A stretch of 64,000 nucleotides of DNA from the NCBI GenBank assembly GCA_947088865.1, contig CAMUHY010000010.1, forward strand, positions 1 to 64,000, given 5' to 3'. This stretch comes from an uncultured Eubacterium sp. (GTDB lineage Bacteria; Bacillota; Clostridia; Lachnospirales; Lachnospiraceae). The notes beneath the pieces are model-generated. The model saw only the letters and a program-made list of their open reading frames with translations, was not told the origin of the DNA and made no database searches. Within the stretch, counting starts at the first letter, position 1, and each line of letters begins with the position of its first letter. Shown here piece after piece: positions 54,133-63,359 of this stretch. Made by a program: the position numbers and the translations under genes.

Positions 54133-55551
54133 CTATCCTTTAAACAACCTATCCCAAAAATCTTTTTGATTGATATTTTTTTGTTTTTCATAAATTGTGT
54201 GGTGAGCCATATGCCCCATCGTTTCTAACTTGTCACGACTATGATATAAATATTCAATTTTATCTGTTAATAGAGCAATATCACCTACTGGAACAATAAA
54301 ACCATTTTTGCCGTCAGTCACATCATCTTTTGCACCAGATACATCTGTAATCACGGGAACTGCCCCTGCTGCCATCGCTTCAGCCTGCGTTATACTGTGT
54401 CCCTCCCACTCGGAACAGCTTATCATCACATCTTGGTGCCTCCAAAAATCTGGAATACATGCTCTGTCTATAACTCCTAACAGCGAAAAAGAATCCTCAA
54501 GCTTTTCAGATATCACTTGACTTTTTAACGTTTCAAAATAATCTCCTGTTCCTGCAATATTCAATTTAAACTTGACGCCTTTTTTTAATAATTCTTTTGC
54601 AATTACAATAAATAAATCGGCTCTTTTTTGTGATATAGTAATCCTTCCTGCATAACCAATCTGCAAAATTTCATTATTTTTTAAATGCCGCTCAAGAACT
54701 TCATCACAAGGTATTTCCCAATCTAAATGGTAAATAATCTCTTTTCTCATTCCATAAGACAATAAATTTTCTTTTATTCGACTGCTAATATCAAGGCAAC
54801 TATCTATAAAATCCTGCCATCTTGTAAATATATCATAATATAGCTTTTCATCATTATGTTGCACAGCAATAACTTTTATTTTATCAGGATAATATTTTTT
54901 CACAATACATGCTGCAACAAATATATAAGACGGAAAATTGCATACGGTTATACAAGGCAAATTTTCTACAATTGCTTGTACACAAATATCAACCATATCT
55001 TTTGTATCGACTTGATTAGCTAAATTAAGCATTTTATTTTTAAACGTATCATTAATGACTATTGATTTGAAAAAATCACCAACCAAATATAATCCGTCAA
55101 ATTCATTTTCCTTCCAAATTTTTGCCTGTTGGTAAGCCCATGCTTCTACACCGCCTAATACCATACCATTTGTAAAATCAATCAAAATTTTTTGTTTTTT
55201 ATCAACATTTATTTTATTGCATATAACCTTATAATTACCCGCACTTACCATGTCATATAATAACATATTATATATATTATGTATATTGGTTATAATTCGC
55301 TTTTTATCTATTCCCATCTCAATCAATTGCTTTTGAATTGGTTGAAAATCTTTGCAGGTTATACATACAACGGATAATGGATTTTCTTTTAATATCTGTG
55401 CTGAATAAACAGGGATTTCTTCATAATAGCCTCCCCATAAATTTTTATTATTATCTATAAATCCAACAATGGCAATTTCACATCGTTCTGCAAATTGTTT
55501 ACAGGTCTTTCCAATTTTACCAGCACCAAAAAAATATATATCTTTTTTCAA
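54133..55551 (-). CDS. GT4-type glycosyltransferase with N-terminal Rossmann module
   Basis: A 472-residue protein. A TTG start at 55551 is chosen because GGAGG lies 7 bases upstream and the product then starts MKKDIYFFGAGKIGKT. The N-terminal ~110 residues are the Rossmann module (FIDNNKNLWGG). The rest is a GT-B retaining transferase with IGYAGRITISQKRADLFI, LNIAGTGDY, SFSLLGVIDR and SCSEWEGHSITQAEAMAAG. Repeat R1 copy D separates it from the upstream HAD gene. Confidence 0.88.
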   Translation of the reverse strand: MKKDIYFFGAGKIGKTCKQFAERCEIAIVGFIDNNKNLWGGYYEEIPVYSAQILKENPLSVVCITCKDFQPIQKQLIEMGIDKKRIITNIHNIYNMLLYDMVSAGNYKVICNKINVDKKQKILIDFTNGMVLGGVEAWAYQQAKIWKENEFDGLYLVGDFFKSIVINDTFKNKMLNLANQVDTKDMVDICVQAIVENLPCITVCNFPSYIFVAACIVKKYYPDKIKVIAVQHNDEKLYYDIFTRWQDFIDSCLDISSRIKENLLSYGMRKEIIYHLDWEIPCDEVLERHLKNNEILQIGYAGRITISQKRADLFIVIAKELLKKGVKFKLNIAGTGDYFETLKSQVISEKLEDSFSLLGVIDRACIPDFWRHQDVMISCSEWEGHSITQAEAMAAGAVPVITDVSGAKDDVTDGKNGFIVPVGDIALLTDKIEYLYHSRDKLETMGHMAHHTIYEKQKNINQKDFWDRLFKG

Positions 55552-55573
55552 TATTTTTCCTCCAAAATCGTTT

Positions 55574-55672
55574 TTAGTTAAGCGGATATTTGCAATCCCC
55601 AACGCTGCTTGCTTAAATCACCTAGCTACTATCGCAGCTTTTCAGTGGAAGACTTCCTTGATGCGGTTAAAC
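55574..55672 (-). repeat. dispersed repeat R1 copy D joined to an R2 copy
   Basis: On the minus strand TTTAAC is followed by CGCATCAAGGAAGTC (R1 end), then ~45 bases, then the R2 sequence ending GGATTGCAAATATCCGCTTAAC. The stop codon of the HAD gene (TAA, 55667-55669) lies in the TTTAAC. The ~97-base unit may be a complete small non-autonomous element. Confidence 0.65.
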
Positions 55673-57706
55673 CCTCCGCATAATACTTATCTTTTCCATT
55701 GTCATTGTTTCAATAGATTGTCTTTTTCTAAATAATTCTGCCTCTCCATATAATTTTATTCCATCAACTAGTCCCATTAAATTATTTAATAAATCCAAAT
55801 CTATTTTCCCTATATTTTTCAATGTATCTTCATATTCTTCAATATATCTGTGCATATCTAACATCATATTAATTTCATCTTTTGTTCGTTCCTCTGGTTC
55901 ATAAAAAATATCTCCATTACTGTCAATTCCACTTGCTGAAGGATTGGGAGAACTTAAAACAGCCTCCAATACATCAATTCTGGAAGTTATATTATTTTTT
56001 TCTTCAGGACAATATATATATGTTATCAAATCACCTAATTCAGACCTTGACCACCCTCCCAAATAAAATCCATCAAGATTTTGATTAAATAAATTATTAA
56101 GCGCTATATGTGATGTACCTGAAGAAATTAGTTCACAAAATAGATATTTCTTTTCTGTATTTATACCAATATTCTTAATATAGTCTTTATACATTTCTCT
56201 TTTTTTCTTAGATTCTTTTAAAATTTCTTTATCATCATCAGAATTAAAACGCATTACCTGTTTCCAAAACTTTATATCTCTATTTGATTCTACATATTTT
56301 TCTAATGTCATTTCTATATCGTTAGAATTAAATTGTGATATTGCCACAGCAACTTTTCTTGATATCGTAACATAATAACTTTGTGGAAGACTAGCGTCGT
56401 GTTTCCTATATTTATCATACAAATGAGAAAAGATATATCCATCTCTAGCAGGAAATATAATGCCATCATACGAATTGCTATGTAAACATTCCAATAATTT
56501 TTTCATATAAACATGAACAATCGGCGTAATAAAAATCTCCGTAAATGTTTTTATATCCGAAATAGGAACAAATCCATTTGTATTATATAAAATAAATGGA
56601 TTATTAAATAATTTAGATACAATTAAACCTATCATTACTTTATTTTCAAAACAATATGAATTTAATAAAAGTTTTCGTATTTTCGACATCTTTAATAATT
56701 CTAAACTGCTATTAATATAAAATGCTGTTATTCCATTTTTCTCTGCTGCTAATATATCCTCAAAATAATCATCTCCAATATGTAAACATTTTAAATTCCC
56801 TATTTTTTCTCTATATACTTCAAATAATCCCTGTGATTTTGCTTTGCCATACTCACAAGAAATAAGCAAATGATTATATCCTTTTATACCTGCATTATCC
56901 AATATATCCTTCATTATATCATATGGAAGATACATATTAGATACAATCGATACCATTTTTCCTTTTTTTATTGCATAATTAAACGCTTCAACTATACAAT
57001 CTCTAATTATAATATTAGCCTTCTCACATGTCAATTCTTCTTTCATAACTAAAGATAACTGTTCATCTGTTAAATTTAAACTATTTTTCAAATTTTTATA
57101 TATAGCAAATATATCTGCTCCCTTTGCATTCAATTCTGCTGTACGTCTCTTCTTTTTAAAATTATAAATATCAATTCCATATTTTCTAACATTTCTTTCA
57201 ACAATATCAAATATATCTGTTGGTTCAAGAACCTTTCTCATAACCAATGTATCAAAAAGGTCAAAGCTTATAGCATCATACGCATCAATAGCATCAAATA
57301 AGTCTTGTTTTGAATATCTCAAACATTGCATTTCTTCATATGTATAATCTGCATAATAATAAGGGTGCGATAAATTCTGTCCTGAAAAATTATAGATATC
57401 CATATTAAATATTTCACCATAATGCCTGATACGTAAAAAAATTTCTCTAAAATTTTTCCGATTGCAAGCTATAATAATTACATCTGCTGTATTCTTATGT
57501 ACTTCATCCCATGTAATTATCGGAATATTCTGGATAGAACCCTCATAGCGTGTTCTGTCTACAATAGCTACAATATTAAAATCTGGCAATGCTTCAATAA
57601 ATAATTTTGCATTGACTCCGCTTCCATATATTAAAATTTTTTTATTTTTTAAATGGACAAATTCAGATTTTATCCTTAATAATTTCACACTATTTTTATT
57701 TTTCAT
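55667..57706 (-). CDS. Rossmann module plus HAD-type hydrolase (COG5610-like)
   Basis: A 679-residue protein. The Rossmann module is at about 18-115 (KILIYGSGVNAKLF, IVDRTRYEG). The HAD domain (about 135-350) has ISFDLFDTLV (nucleophile Asp), VSIVSNMYLP and HIGDDYFEDI. The C-terminal ~300 residues are of unknown type but fit the COG5610 family found with glycosyltransferases. AGGTGG lies before the ATG. The end of the gene is set by the repeat insertion. Confidence 0.82.
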   Translation of the reverse strand: MKNKNSVKLLRIKSEFVHLKNKKILIYGSGVNAKLFIEALPDFNIVAIVDRTRYEGSIQNIPIITWDEVHKNTADVIIIACNRKNFREIFLRIRHYGEIFNMDIYNFSGQNLSHPYYYADYTYEEMQCLRYSKQDLFDAIDAYDAISFDLFDTLVMRKVLEPTDIFDIVERNVRKYGIDIYNFKKKRRTAELNAKGADIFAIYKNLKNSLNLTDEQLSLVMKEELTCEKANIIIRDCIVEAFNYAIKKGKMVSIVSNMYLPYDIMKDILDNAGIKGYNHLLISCEYGKAKSQGLFEVYREKIGNLKCLHIGDDYFEDILAAEKNGITAFYINSSLELLKMSKIRKLLLNSYCFENKVMIGLIVSKLFNNPFILYNTNGFVPISDIKTFTEIFITPIVHVYMKKLLECLHSNSYDGIIFPARDGYIFSHLYDKYRKHDASLPQSYYVTISRKVAVAISQFNSNDIEMTLEKYVESNRDIKFWKQVMRFNSDDDKEILKESKKKREMYKDYIKNIGINTEKKYLFCELISSGTSHIALNNLFNQNLDGFYLGGWSRSELGDLITYIYCPEEKNNITSRIDVLEAVLSSPNPSASGIDSNGDIFYEPEERTKDEINMMLDMHRYIEEYEDTLKNIGKIDLDLLNNLMGLVDGIKLYGEAELFRKRQSIETMTMEKISIMRRV

Positions 57707-57730
57707 TTCTATAATCCACCTTTTAATAAT

Positions 57731-58597
57731 TCATCTTTCCAAGTCTTTCCTCATATAAATAAAAAATGACAGCGCTATAAAAAGAAGCCCTACAAGCATA
57801 TAAGCACATAAAATGCCAACAGAAACGCCTTTGCTTTCTATCATAAACATATTGAGCTGTTCCAGCGGATGCAACCATGTAAATTTATTTAAAATCGTTC
57901 CAATACTTTCTACAACAGAAATATCCATTTGAAACATTCTCATATAATAGGCAACAAGCTTTGGTACTTTATAGGCATTTCCTAAAAAAAAGCAGATTAT
58001 AATAGCGCTTATCACAATATTGCCATACGAAAATAAATTATTTTTTATTGTAAAATACAATATTCCTGCTCCAATCATAAAGATTATTAAGAGAATACCT
58101 GTCATTCCAACGTTAACAAAATATTCCCCAAAATCATAACTGGTATATGTATTTTTTGCAACTACTGCCAATGCTATCTCACACTCAATAATATATCCTA
58201 TCCACAATAACAATCCAGATACAATAGATGAAAGCACACGCACTATATAATAATATATCCTGCCATGCGGCTGATAGAGAATAAAAGCATATTGTCTGAA
58301 ATCAATACTATTTCCAAAAACTTTAGCACTTTGTATGGAAATCATCCCTATAACAAATAAATTTACTATTCCCATTATTATCAGTAAGACTTCTTTACAT
58401 ACTTCCATCTGTTTTACAGCATTCATACCTATAAGAGGAAAAAAATCTTCAGGCAATGATTCAATTAAATTTTCTCCAACAATCAGCTTATCACGAAACA
58501 CGATTATTAAAATTGTAGATATAGACAAAATAACAGCATACATCAACAATTTTTTAGCAGTGCTTATCAACGCATATTTTACACATTTTAATTCCAT
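57731..58597 (-). CDS. ABC transporter membrane subunit
   Basis: A 288-residue protein with about six transmembrane helices (for example VILSISTILIIVFRD and AYMLVGLLFIALSFFIYM). ATG 58597 follows AGGTGGG by 7 bases. It lies directly after the ATPase gene. It is probably an ABC-2-like exporter subunit; the substrate is not evident but could be a surface component of the cluster. Confidence 0.78.
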   Translation of the reverse strand: MELKCVKYALISTAKKLLMYAVILSISTILIIVFRDKLIVGENLIESLPEDFFPLIGMNAVKQMEVCKEVLLIIMGIVNLFVIGMISIQSAKVFGNSIDFRQYAFILYQPHGRIYYYIVRVLSSIVSGLLLWIGYIIECEIALAVVAKNTYTSYDFGEYFVNVGMTGILLIIFMIGAGILYFTIKNNLFSYGNIVISAIIICFFLGNAYKVPKLVAYYMRMFQMDISVVESIGTILNKFTWLHPLEQLNMFMIESKGVSVGILCAYMLVGLLFIALSFFIYMRKDLER

Positions 58598-58599
58598 TT

Positions 58600-59472
58600 T
58601 TATTCCCACCTTGAATAATCTTTATCCCAAAATTCTTCCATATTCATTCTCTCAATCAGCAGTTCTTTATACTCGACATCACATTTTGAAAGAATCTCTA
58701 AGAGATTTCCCATACTTTCACAATATAAATACGTTTTTCCCCTATCACTGACAGCAATAGGTTCACCTAAAATTTCCTGCAATTTTTCATGATTTGCATT
58801 CAATATATTGACTGCCTTGTATAATTCAAATTGTTCATCCGTTCTATTTGCAGCTTCAATATGCCCTTCTTTAAGGTATACATAGGAATTGCAATGCTGT
58901 GCTGCCTCCTCAAAATGTTCTGCAAGTATTACAATGGTAACGCCTGATTTTTGAATATCCTTCAAAAACGCATACAATTTCTTAATCCCTTGCTTTGTTA
59001 AAAAATTAGAAGGCTCATCTAAAATCAACAAATTGGGATTGGTTATAACAGCTCCTATAATTGCTGTAAGCTTATTGCCCTCGTATGTCATATAATTGAG
59101 CTTTTCTGTTAAATCAATCCCAAAAAATTCAGCATAATCTTTTATTTTATCATTATCTGTAATCTTATATGCCTTCATAATCTGTTCTAAATATTTTTGT
59201 GCTGTCGTCTTATTGCCTCTTAAAATAATATCATCTGGAACAAAACGTATATTTTGACGTTCCTTTGAAGGTATACGCAAAAGTTCTTGTTCTTTATACA
59301 AAATCTTTCCATTTGCAGGTCTGCGGATTCCTATAAGCATTTCCATTAATTCTGTTTTTCCTGCATCATCAGGACCAAATATGACAAAAAAATCCCCTTG
59401 TTGAACATGAAAAGAAATATCCTTTAATGTTACATTATTATAATATCCACAAATATCAACATATTCTAACAT
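58600..59472 (-). CDS. ABC transporter ATPase
   Basis: A 290-residue ABC domain with Walker A GPDDAGKTE, Walker B LLILDEPSNF and switch His in ILAEHFEE. The signature is weak (YMTYEGNKLTAI in place of LSGGQ). A ~70-residue C-terminal tail follows. AGGA precedes the ATG. It pairs with the membrane protein downstream, and is similar in layout to the 27680-28345 module but with an intact Walker Lys. Confidence 0.87.
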   Translation of the reverse strand: MLEYVDICGYYNNVTLKDISFHVQQGDFFVIFGPDDAGKTELMEMLIGIRRPANGKILYKEQELLRIPSKERQNIRFVPDDIILRGNKTTAQKYLEQIMKAYKITDNDKIKDYAEFFGIDLTEKLNYMTYEGNKLTAIIGAVITNPNLLILDEPSNFLTKQGIKKLYAFLKDIQKSGVTIVILAEHFEEAAQHCNSYVYLKEGHIEAANRTDEQFELYKAVNILNANHEKLQEILGEPIAVSDRGKTYLYCESMGNLLEILSKCDVEYKELLIERMNMEEFWDKDYSRWE

Positions 59473-59541
59473 TCATCTTTATCCTATCATTCTATTTTTA
59501 TCCATATTATCATTGAATCCATTATTTTTTATTGATACCCT

Positions 59542-60867
59542 TTAAGGTGTCGTTTTATCAACCACTTCATAAATTACCTCTATACTTGGCTTTGCAGGAT
59601 TCTTTGAAATTCTAAGTTTATGAGCATACATATCCCATGCTTCCTGAGCTTCTTCTGCACCGTCTGTGGCGCCTGTAAGAAAAAAGCCTGCTTTATTGTA
59701 CTGTATATCTTTTTTTAAATAGCTTAAAAAACGATGTTCATTAGAAGAGTCTTCCTTATCCATCATATATGTAATGGCACTGGAAGCAAAATCTGGCTTT
59801 TCAATATCAAACTCTAATGTTGCCGTAAATGTTTCTATACCTGTATTTTTATCCGTTTGTTTTAAAACGGGCTTTTCATTTGCAGCAGGCGTATCATCCG
59901 CAATCGCTAAATATACACTTGGCTTTGAATGGTCTGAAAAATTACTGCTGTCTGCAAAATGAAGTCCATCTCCATTTATTATATTAACTTTAACACGCAC
60001 TGTCTTATCAACAGATGATTTATTAATAATCGTTGCTTTATTGGACTTATTTGTAAAATGATTTGTTGGCGGTATTAATGTTATATCGTCCTCTTTTACC
60101 TCACTGTAAGGATTATCATTGCCGACAACATCTTTTTTCTTTTTATAAATATTTTTAAACTCTACAATCGCTGAATCATCTTCATTTAAAATAATATGGT
60201 CTGCAATATGGTCTGTATCAATTTTTAAATAGTCCTCTTTATATATATGACCATCTGTTACTGTCGCCAATGTTTTGCTGCTGACTGCACTTATTGAATC
60301 AATTGCCGCACCATCACTTGTATAAACAATATCATAATAATTGTTAATATTATCTTTTGTAATAGACTGAAATCTTCCTGCACCCTCTGCAATCTTTTCT
60401 TCACTCGAAGCATCTGGCACCCATAAATAAAATCCTTCTTCTACATCTACAATTGCACAATCAACCACTTTAACAGCATTTTTAAGCCCTTTTCCTGCTT
60501 CCAGCGAGTTTAAATGCGCATCGTCATTTACCTTCGTTTTATAATAAAAATCTGCTTCATAAGCCGACGAATCCACTATTTCAATAGAAGCAGGACTATT
60601 CTTTGTCTTAAAATACATCGTTTGAGGTGTATCGTATTCTTCTGGATTATATGTATTTAACAATCCTTGTGGGTCTAATGTAAAATTATATGTGCCTTCA
60701 TCTACTGTTGGTACAACCAATTTATCAAACTTTAAATTATCATTTCCTTGATTTTCAATTGAAATATCGCCTTCGGCCTCAAATGGAGCTGCATATACAG
60801 AAAATGACATAAAAATAAATACATTGGCACATATAAGTGCAGATAATTTTTTAAATATTCTATACAT
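59542..60867 (-). CDS. secreted surface protein, paralogue of 61030 gene
   Basis: A 441-residue protein with a signal peptide (FKKLSALICANVFIFMSFSVYA, cleavage after YAA-like site). The mature start reads ISIENQGNDNLKFDKLVVPT, then VDEGTYNFTLDPQGLL, and matches the next gene at VENMGQQGIEFDRIVLPT. It carries KATIINKSSVDKTVRVKVNI as a second shared motif. It ends about where the paralogue begins its extra C-terminal domain. Probably a major secreted or surface-layer-like protein. GAGGAGG lies 7 bases before the ATG. Confidence 0.82.
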   Translation of the reverse strand: MYRIFKKLSALICANVFIFMSFSVYAAPFEAEGDISIENQGNDNLKFDKLVVPTVDEGTYNFTLDPQGLLNTYNPEEYDTPQTMYFKTKNSPASIEIVDSSAYEADFYYKTKVNDDAHLNSLEAGKGLKNAVKVVDCAIVDVEEGFYLWVPDASSEEKIAEGAGRFQSITKDNINNYYDIVYTSDGAAIDSISAVSSKTLATVTDGHIYKEDYLKIDTDHIADHIILNEDDSAIVEFKNIYKKKKDVVGNDNPYSEVKEDDITLIPPTNHFTNKSNKATIINKSSVDKTVRVKVNIINGDGLHFADSSNFSDHSKPSVYLAIADDTPAANEKPVLKQTDKNTGIETFTATLEFDIEKPDFASSAITYMMDKEDSSNEHRFLSYLKKDIQYNKAGFFLTGATDGAEEAQEAWDMYAHKLRISKNPAKPSIEVIYEVVDKTTP

Positions 60868-60905
60868 ATGCTTTACCTCCTCAACTTTTAATTTACATTA
60901 TTAGC

Positions 60906-60955
60906 AAAAAACACCCAAACTATGTAACTTTAACTTACATCAGTTTGGATGTTTT
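60906..60955 (-). terminator. strong terminator after the 61030 gene
   Basis: ACATCCAAACT..ATGTAA pairs with TTACAT.AGTTTGGGTGT, followed on the minus strand by TTTTTT. It lies 39 bases before the next gene (59542), so that gene probably depends on read-through. Confidence 0.88.
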
Positions 60956-61029
60956 CATAGATTCAGGGAAGCTCCCTATTGATTTTTAAATATTACATGT
61001 TTATGATACAATCTACTATTTTGTAAATA

Positions 61030-62613
61030 TTACCATAATACCTTTTCGTAAACCTTAGCACCAACTTGGATTAAAGCAGTTAACTTCTGAGGACCGCCAG
61101 CCTTAGCAGGATTTACACCAATAAATGAAGCTGATTGAGAATAATCACTAGCCTTTAAAGCATAAACTGTCTCATCACCATCTGCTGCAACAGCTACTAA
61201 CTGAACTGCCGTAGGTGCGTCAGTTACACCTAAGTCAAACCAAGCGCAACCATCTGCTGGCCATGAAATTTCACCAGCTAATGTATCTGTTTTTGGTAAC
61301 TTTGTAACATCATCCTGAATATCATAAACAACTGTGATACCTGGTCTCATATTTGTTGCAGGAGTTCTAAGAGATTGTGCATAAGCATCCCAAGCATCTG
61401 CACCTGTGGCATCACTATTAGCTACACCTACAAGACTAAACTCAGCTTTTTGATAAGTCATTGTTGGCTTTAAATAAGCCTTAAACTGATGTCCACCAGT
61501 TGCATCCTCTGTATCACCCATATATTTTATAATATCTGTACTAGAAGCACCAACATCTACTCCAGCAACACTAATTTCTGCAACTGCACTATATGTTACT
61601 GCCTTTGTTGTTGCATCCTCTTTCTTTGTTACATAATTTTTATTTGTACCATCATTTATAGCAAGTGATACACCAGCCTTAGTCTTGTCAGTAAATGTAT
61701 CAGCAGCAACAAAATCAAGTCCGTCACCATTAGTAATATTTACTTTTACTTTTACTTTTTTATCTGAAGATGACTTATTAACAATTGTAGCCTTATCTGA
61801 TGTGTCTGTATATGTGCGTGTGGCAGGAGTATACTTTACACTAGCAATAGCTGTAACTTCTGTAAAAGCTCCGCCTGCAGTTGCTTTTGTATACATCTTA
61901 TTAGATGTCAAAGCTGTAACTGCACCATCTGTAATAGTAACATAATCTGCAATTTTATCTTCACCAGCAGCAGTAAAATCAAGTGCTATTTTACCATCAA
62001 TATACATCTTACCATCATTTACAGTTGATTCTGTTTTTCCAGTTTTCAATGCTACAGCAGTAACTGCACCAGAAGCATCTATAGTAACATCACAGTAATT
62101 TAAAATATTATCCTTTGTAATTTCTTTATATGTTCCTTCACTTTGTGTACTTGTAGCATCTGGAACCCATACATAAAACTTCTTTGTATTGCCAGCACCA
62201 GCAAGACCTGTTATTGTCTTTTTATCTGTGGCATCAACCTGAATAGCTGCTTTAAGAGACGCACATGCAGTATCCTCTGCTATTCCATCACGATAAAACT
62301 TACCATCTGTACCTGTAACAGATGCATCTACTTCTAACTTAGCTGCTGTAGCCTCTGCATTAAAATATACAGTCTTGCCAGCTGTATAATCACTTCCGCC
62401 ATATGTAGCTAACAAACCAGCTGGGTCTAATACAAAATCATATGTGCCTTCTGGCATTGTTGGAAGGACTATACGGTCAAATTCTATTCCCTGTTGTCCC
62501 ATATTTTCTACTGCGCCATCACCAGTAGATGTCACTGCTGCATATGCAGGAACAGTTGACATAACTAATGCGCCAGCACATACAAGTGCTGATAATCTTT
62601 TCATCTTGTTCAT
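61030..62613 (-). CDS. secreted surface protein (paralogue)
   Basis: A 527-residue protein. Signal peptide MKRLSALVCAGALVMSTVPAYAA with an AxA site. Mature repeats of beta type: VLPTMPEGTYDFVLDPAGLL, WVPDATSTQSEGTYKEITKD, KATIVNKSSSDKKVKVKVNI and PGITVVYDIQDDV. The final ~95 residues (after LPKTDTLAGE) are an extra domain absent from the 441-residue paralogue. Codon use is richer in GC and Ala/Thr than its neighbours, as in highly expressed surface proteins. AAGGAGG precedes the ATG. Confidence 0.83.
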   Translation of the reverse strand: MNKMKRLSALVCAGALVMSTVPAYAAVTSTGDGAVENMGQQGIEFDRIVLPTMPEGTYDFVLDPAGLLATYGGSDYTAGKTVYFNAEATAAKLEVDASVTGTDGKFYRDGIAEDTACASLKAAIQVDATDKKTITGLAGAGNTKKFYVWVPDATSTQSEGTYKEITKDNILNYCDVTIDASGAVTAVALKTGKTESTVNDGKMYIDGKIALDFTAAGEDKIADYVTITDGAVTALTSNKMYTKATAGGAFTEVTAIASVKYTPATRTYTDTSDKATIVNKSSSDKKVKVKVNITNGDGLDFVAADTFTDKTKAGVSLAINDGTNKNYVTKKEDATTKAVTYSAVAEISVAGVDVGASSTDIIKYMGDTEDATGGHQFKAYLKPTMTYQKAEFSLVGVANSDATGADAWDAYAQSLRTPATNMRPGITVVYDIQDDVTKLPKTDTLAGEISWPADGCAWFDLGVTDAPTAVQLVAVAADGDETVYALKASDYSQSASFIGVNPAKAGGPQKLTALIQVGAKVYEKVLW

Positions 62614-62639
62614 ACTTCAATTCCTCCTTGAATTTTAAA

Positions 62640-63188
62640 TTAATTTTTGATGGTGATTGTTATTGCCACAGAAACGCTTGATATATCCTTGTAAGCTTCG
62701 TCAACCAAATGATACTTTACTACCGCGTTATGTACGCCGGCTTCCAGATTACTATCCAATGTTATATTTTCCATATGACTCCCTACTGGAATAAATGGAG
62801 ATTTATATATAACATCTTCGGAATTTTCAAGAGTAACCGTAAAGTACACTGTATTGCTATTATTCACACTATTACCTACATATGCGTTAGAAGATGTTGC
62901 CTTTGCGTTATCAAAAGACCATTCATAATTCATATTCAGTTCATAAGAACCTACTGGAACACGCTCCTCCTCTTTACTCTTCGCTTCAGCTATAATATCT
63001 TCAACATTATCTGGAGTCACTACAACATTGGGTTCAATCTTCTTGCCGGCAAATATTGCTATACCAATACCAACAACTGCTAATGCTGCAACAACTACGA
63101 TAATTATCATTAGAGGAGATTTTCGGTTCTTCCTTGACTCTGTATCTGCTCCTCCGTTGATACGCTGTGAAGCCTTATCTCTTGACAT
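62640..63188 (-). CDS. membrane-anchored extracellular protein
   Basis: A 182-residue protein with a basic N-terminus, one transmembrane helix (about 27-47, IIIVVVAALAVVGIGIAIFA) and an extracellular beta-rich domain (YTVTVE-like: YFTVTLENSEDVIYKSPFIP, then SHMENITLDSNL and AGVHNAVVKYHLVDE). It is the first gene of the surface operon, 26 bases before the 527-residue gene. AGGTGGTGAG precedes the ATG. A sigma-28 promoter lies 34 bases upstream. Confidence 0.8.
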   Translation of the reverse strand: MSRDKASQRINGGADTESRKNRKSPLMIIIVVVAALAVVGIGIAIFAGKKIEPNVVVTPDNVEDIIAEAKSKEEERVPVGSYELNMNYEWSFDNAKATSSNAYVGNSVNNSNTVYFTVTLENSEDVIYKSPFIPVGSHMENITLDSNLEAGVHNAVVKYHLVDEAYKDISSVSVAITITIKN

Positions 63189-63221
63189 AAACTCACCACC
63201 TGTTATTTAAGTACACAAGAT

Positions 63222-63248
63222 ATATCGGCTGATATGGTTAAAACTTAA
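63222..63248 (-). promoter_or_regulatory. near-consensus sigma-28 promoter of the surface operon
   Basis: On the minus strand TTAAGTTT (63241-63248), 11 bases, GCCGATAT (63222-63229). This matches the flagellar consensus TAAAGTTT-N11-GCCGATAA at 7 of 8 and 7 of 8 with exact spacing. The window thus links this operon to flagellin-class expression. Confidence 0.85.
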
Positions 63249-63257
63249 CCCCCCCCC
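63249..63257 (-). repeat. nine-G homopolymer abutting the sigma-28 promoter
   Basis: GGGGGGGGG directly before the -35 on the minus strand, next to an A8 run (63259-63266). Rare in this AT-rich DNA. Length change would shift upstream contacts, so it is a candidate for phase variation. Confidence 0.6.
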
Positions 63258-63359
63258 GAAAAAAAATATGACTTTCAGCAATTCAAGAGAATTTCGATAA
63301 TATATCTGCCAACAAACTATCTTGTTTAAAGTTTATTTTAGTCCTTTAGTAACAAAATG

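Noticed and set aside
61300-61315. LPKTD sortase-like motif in the 527-residue secreted protein
   Set aside because: It lies ~95 residues before the C-terminus and is not followed by a hydrophobic stretch and basic tail.
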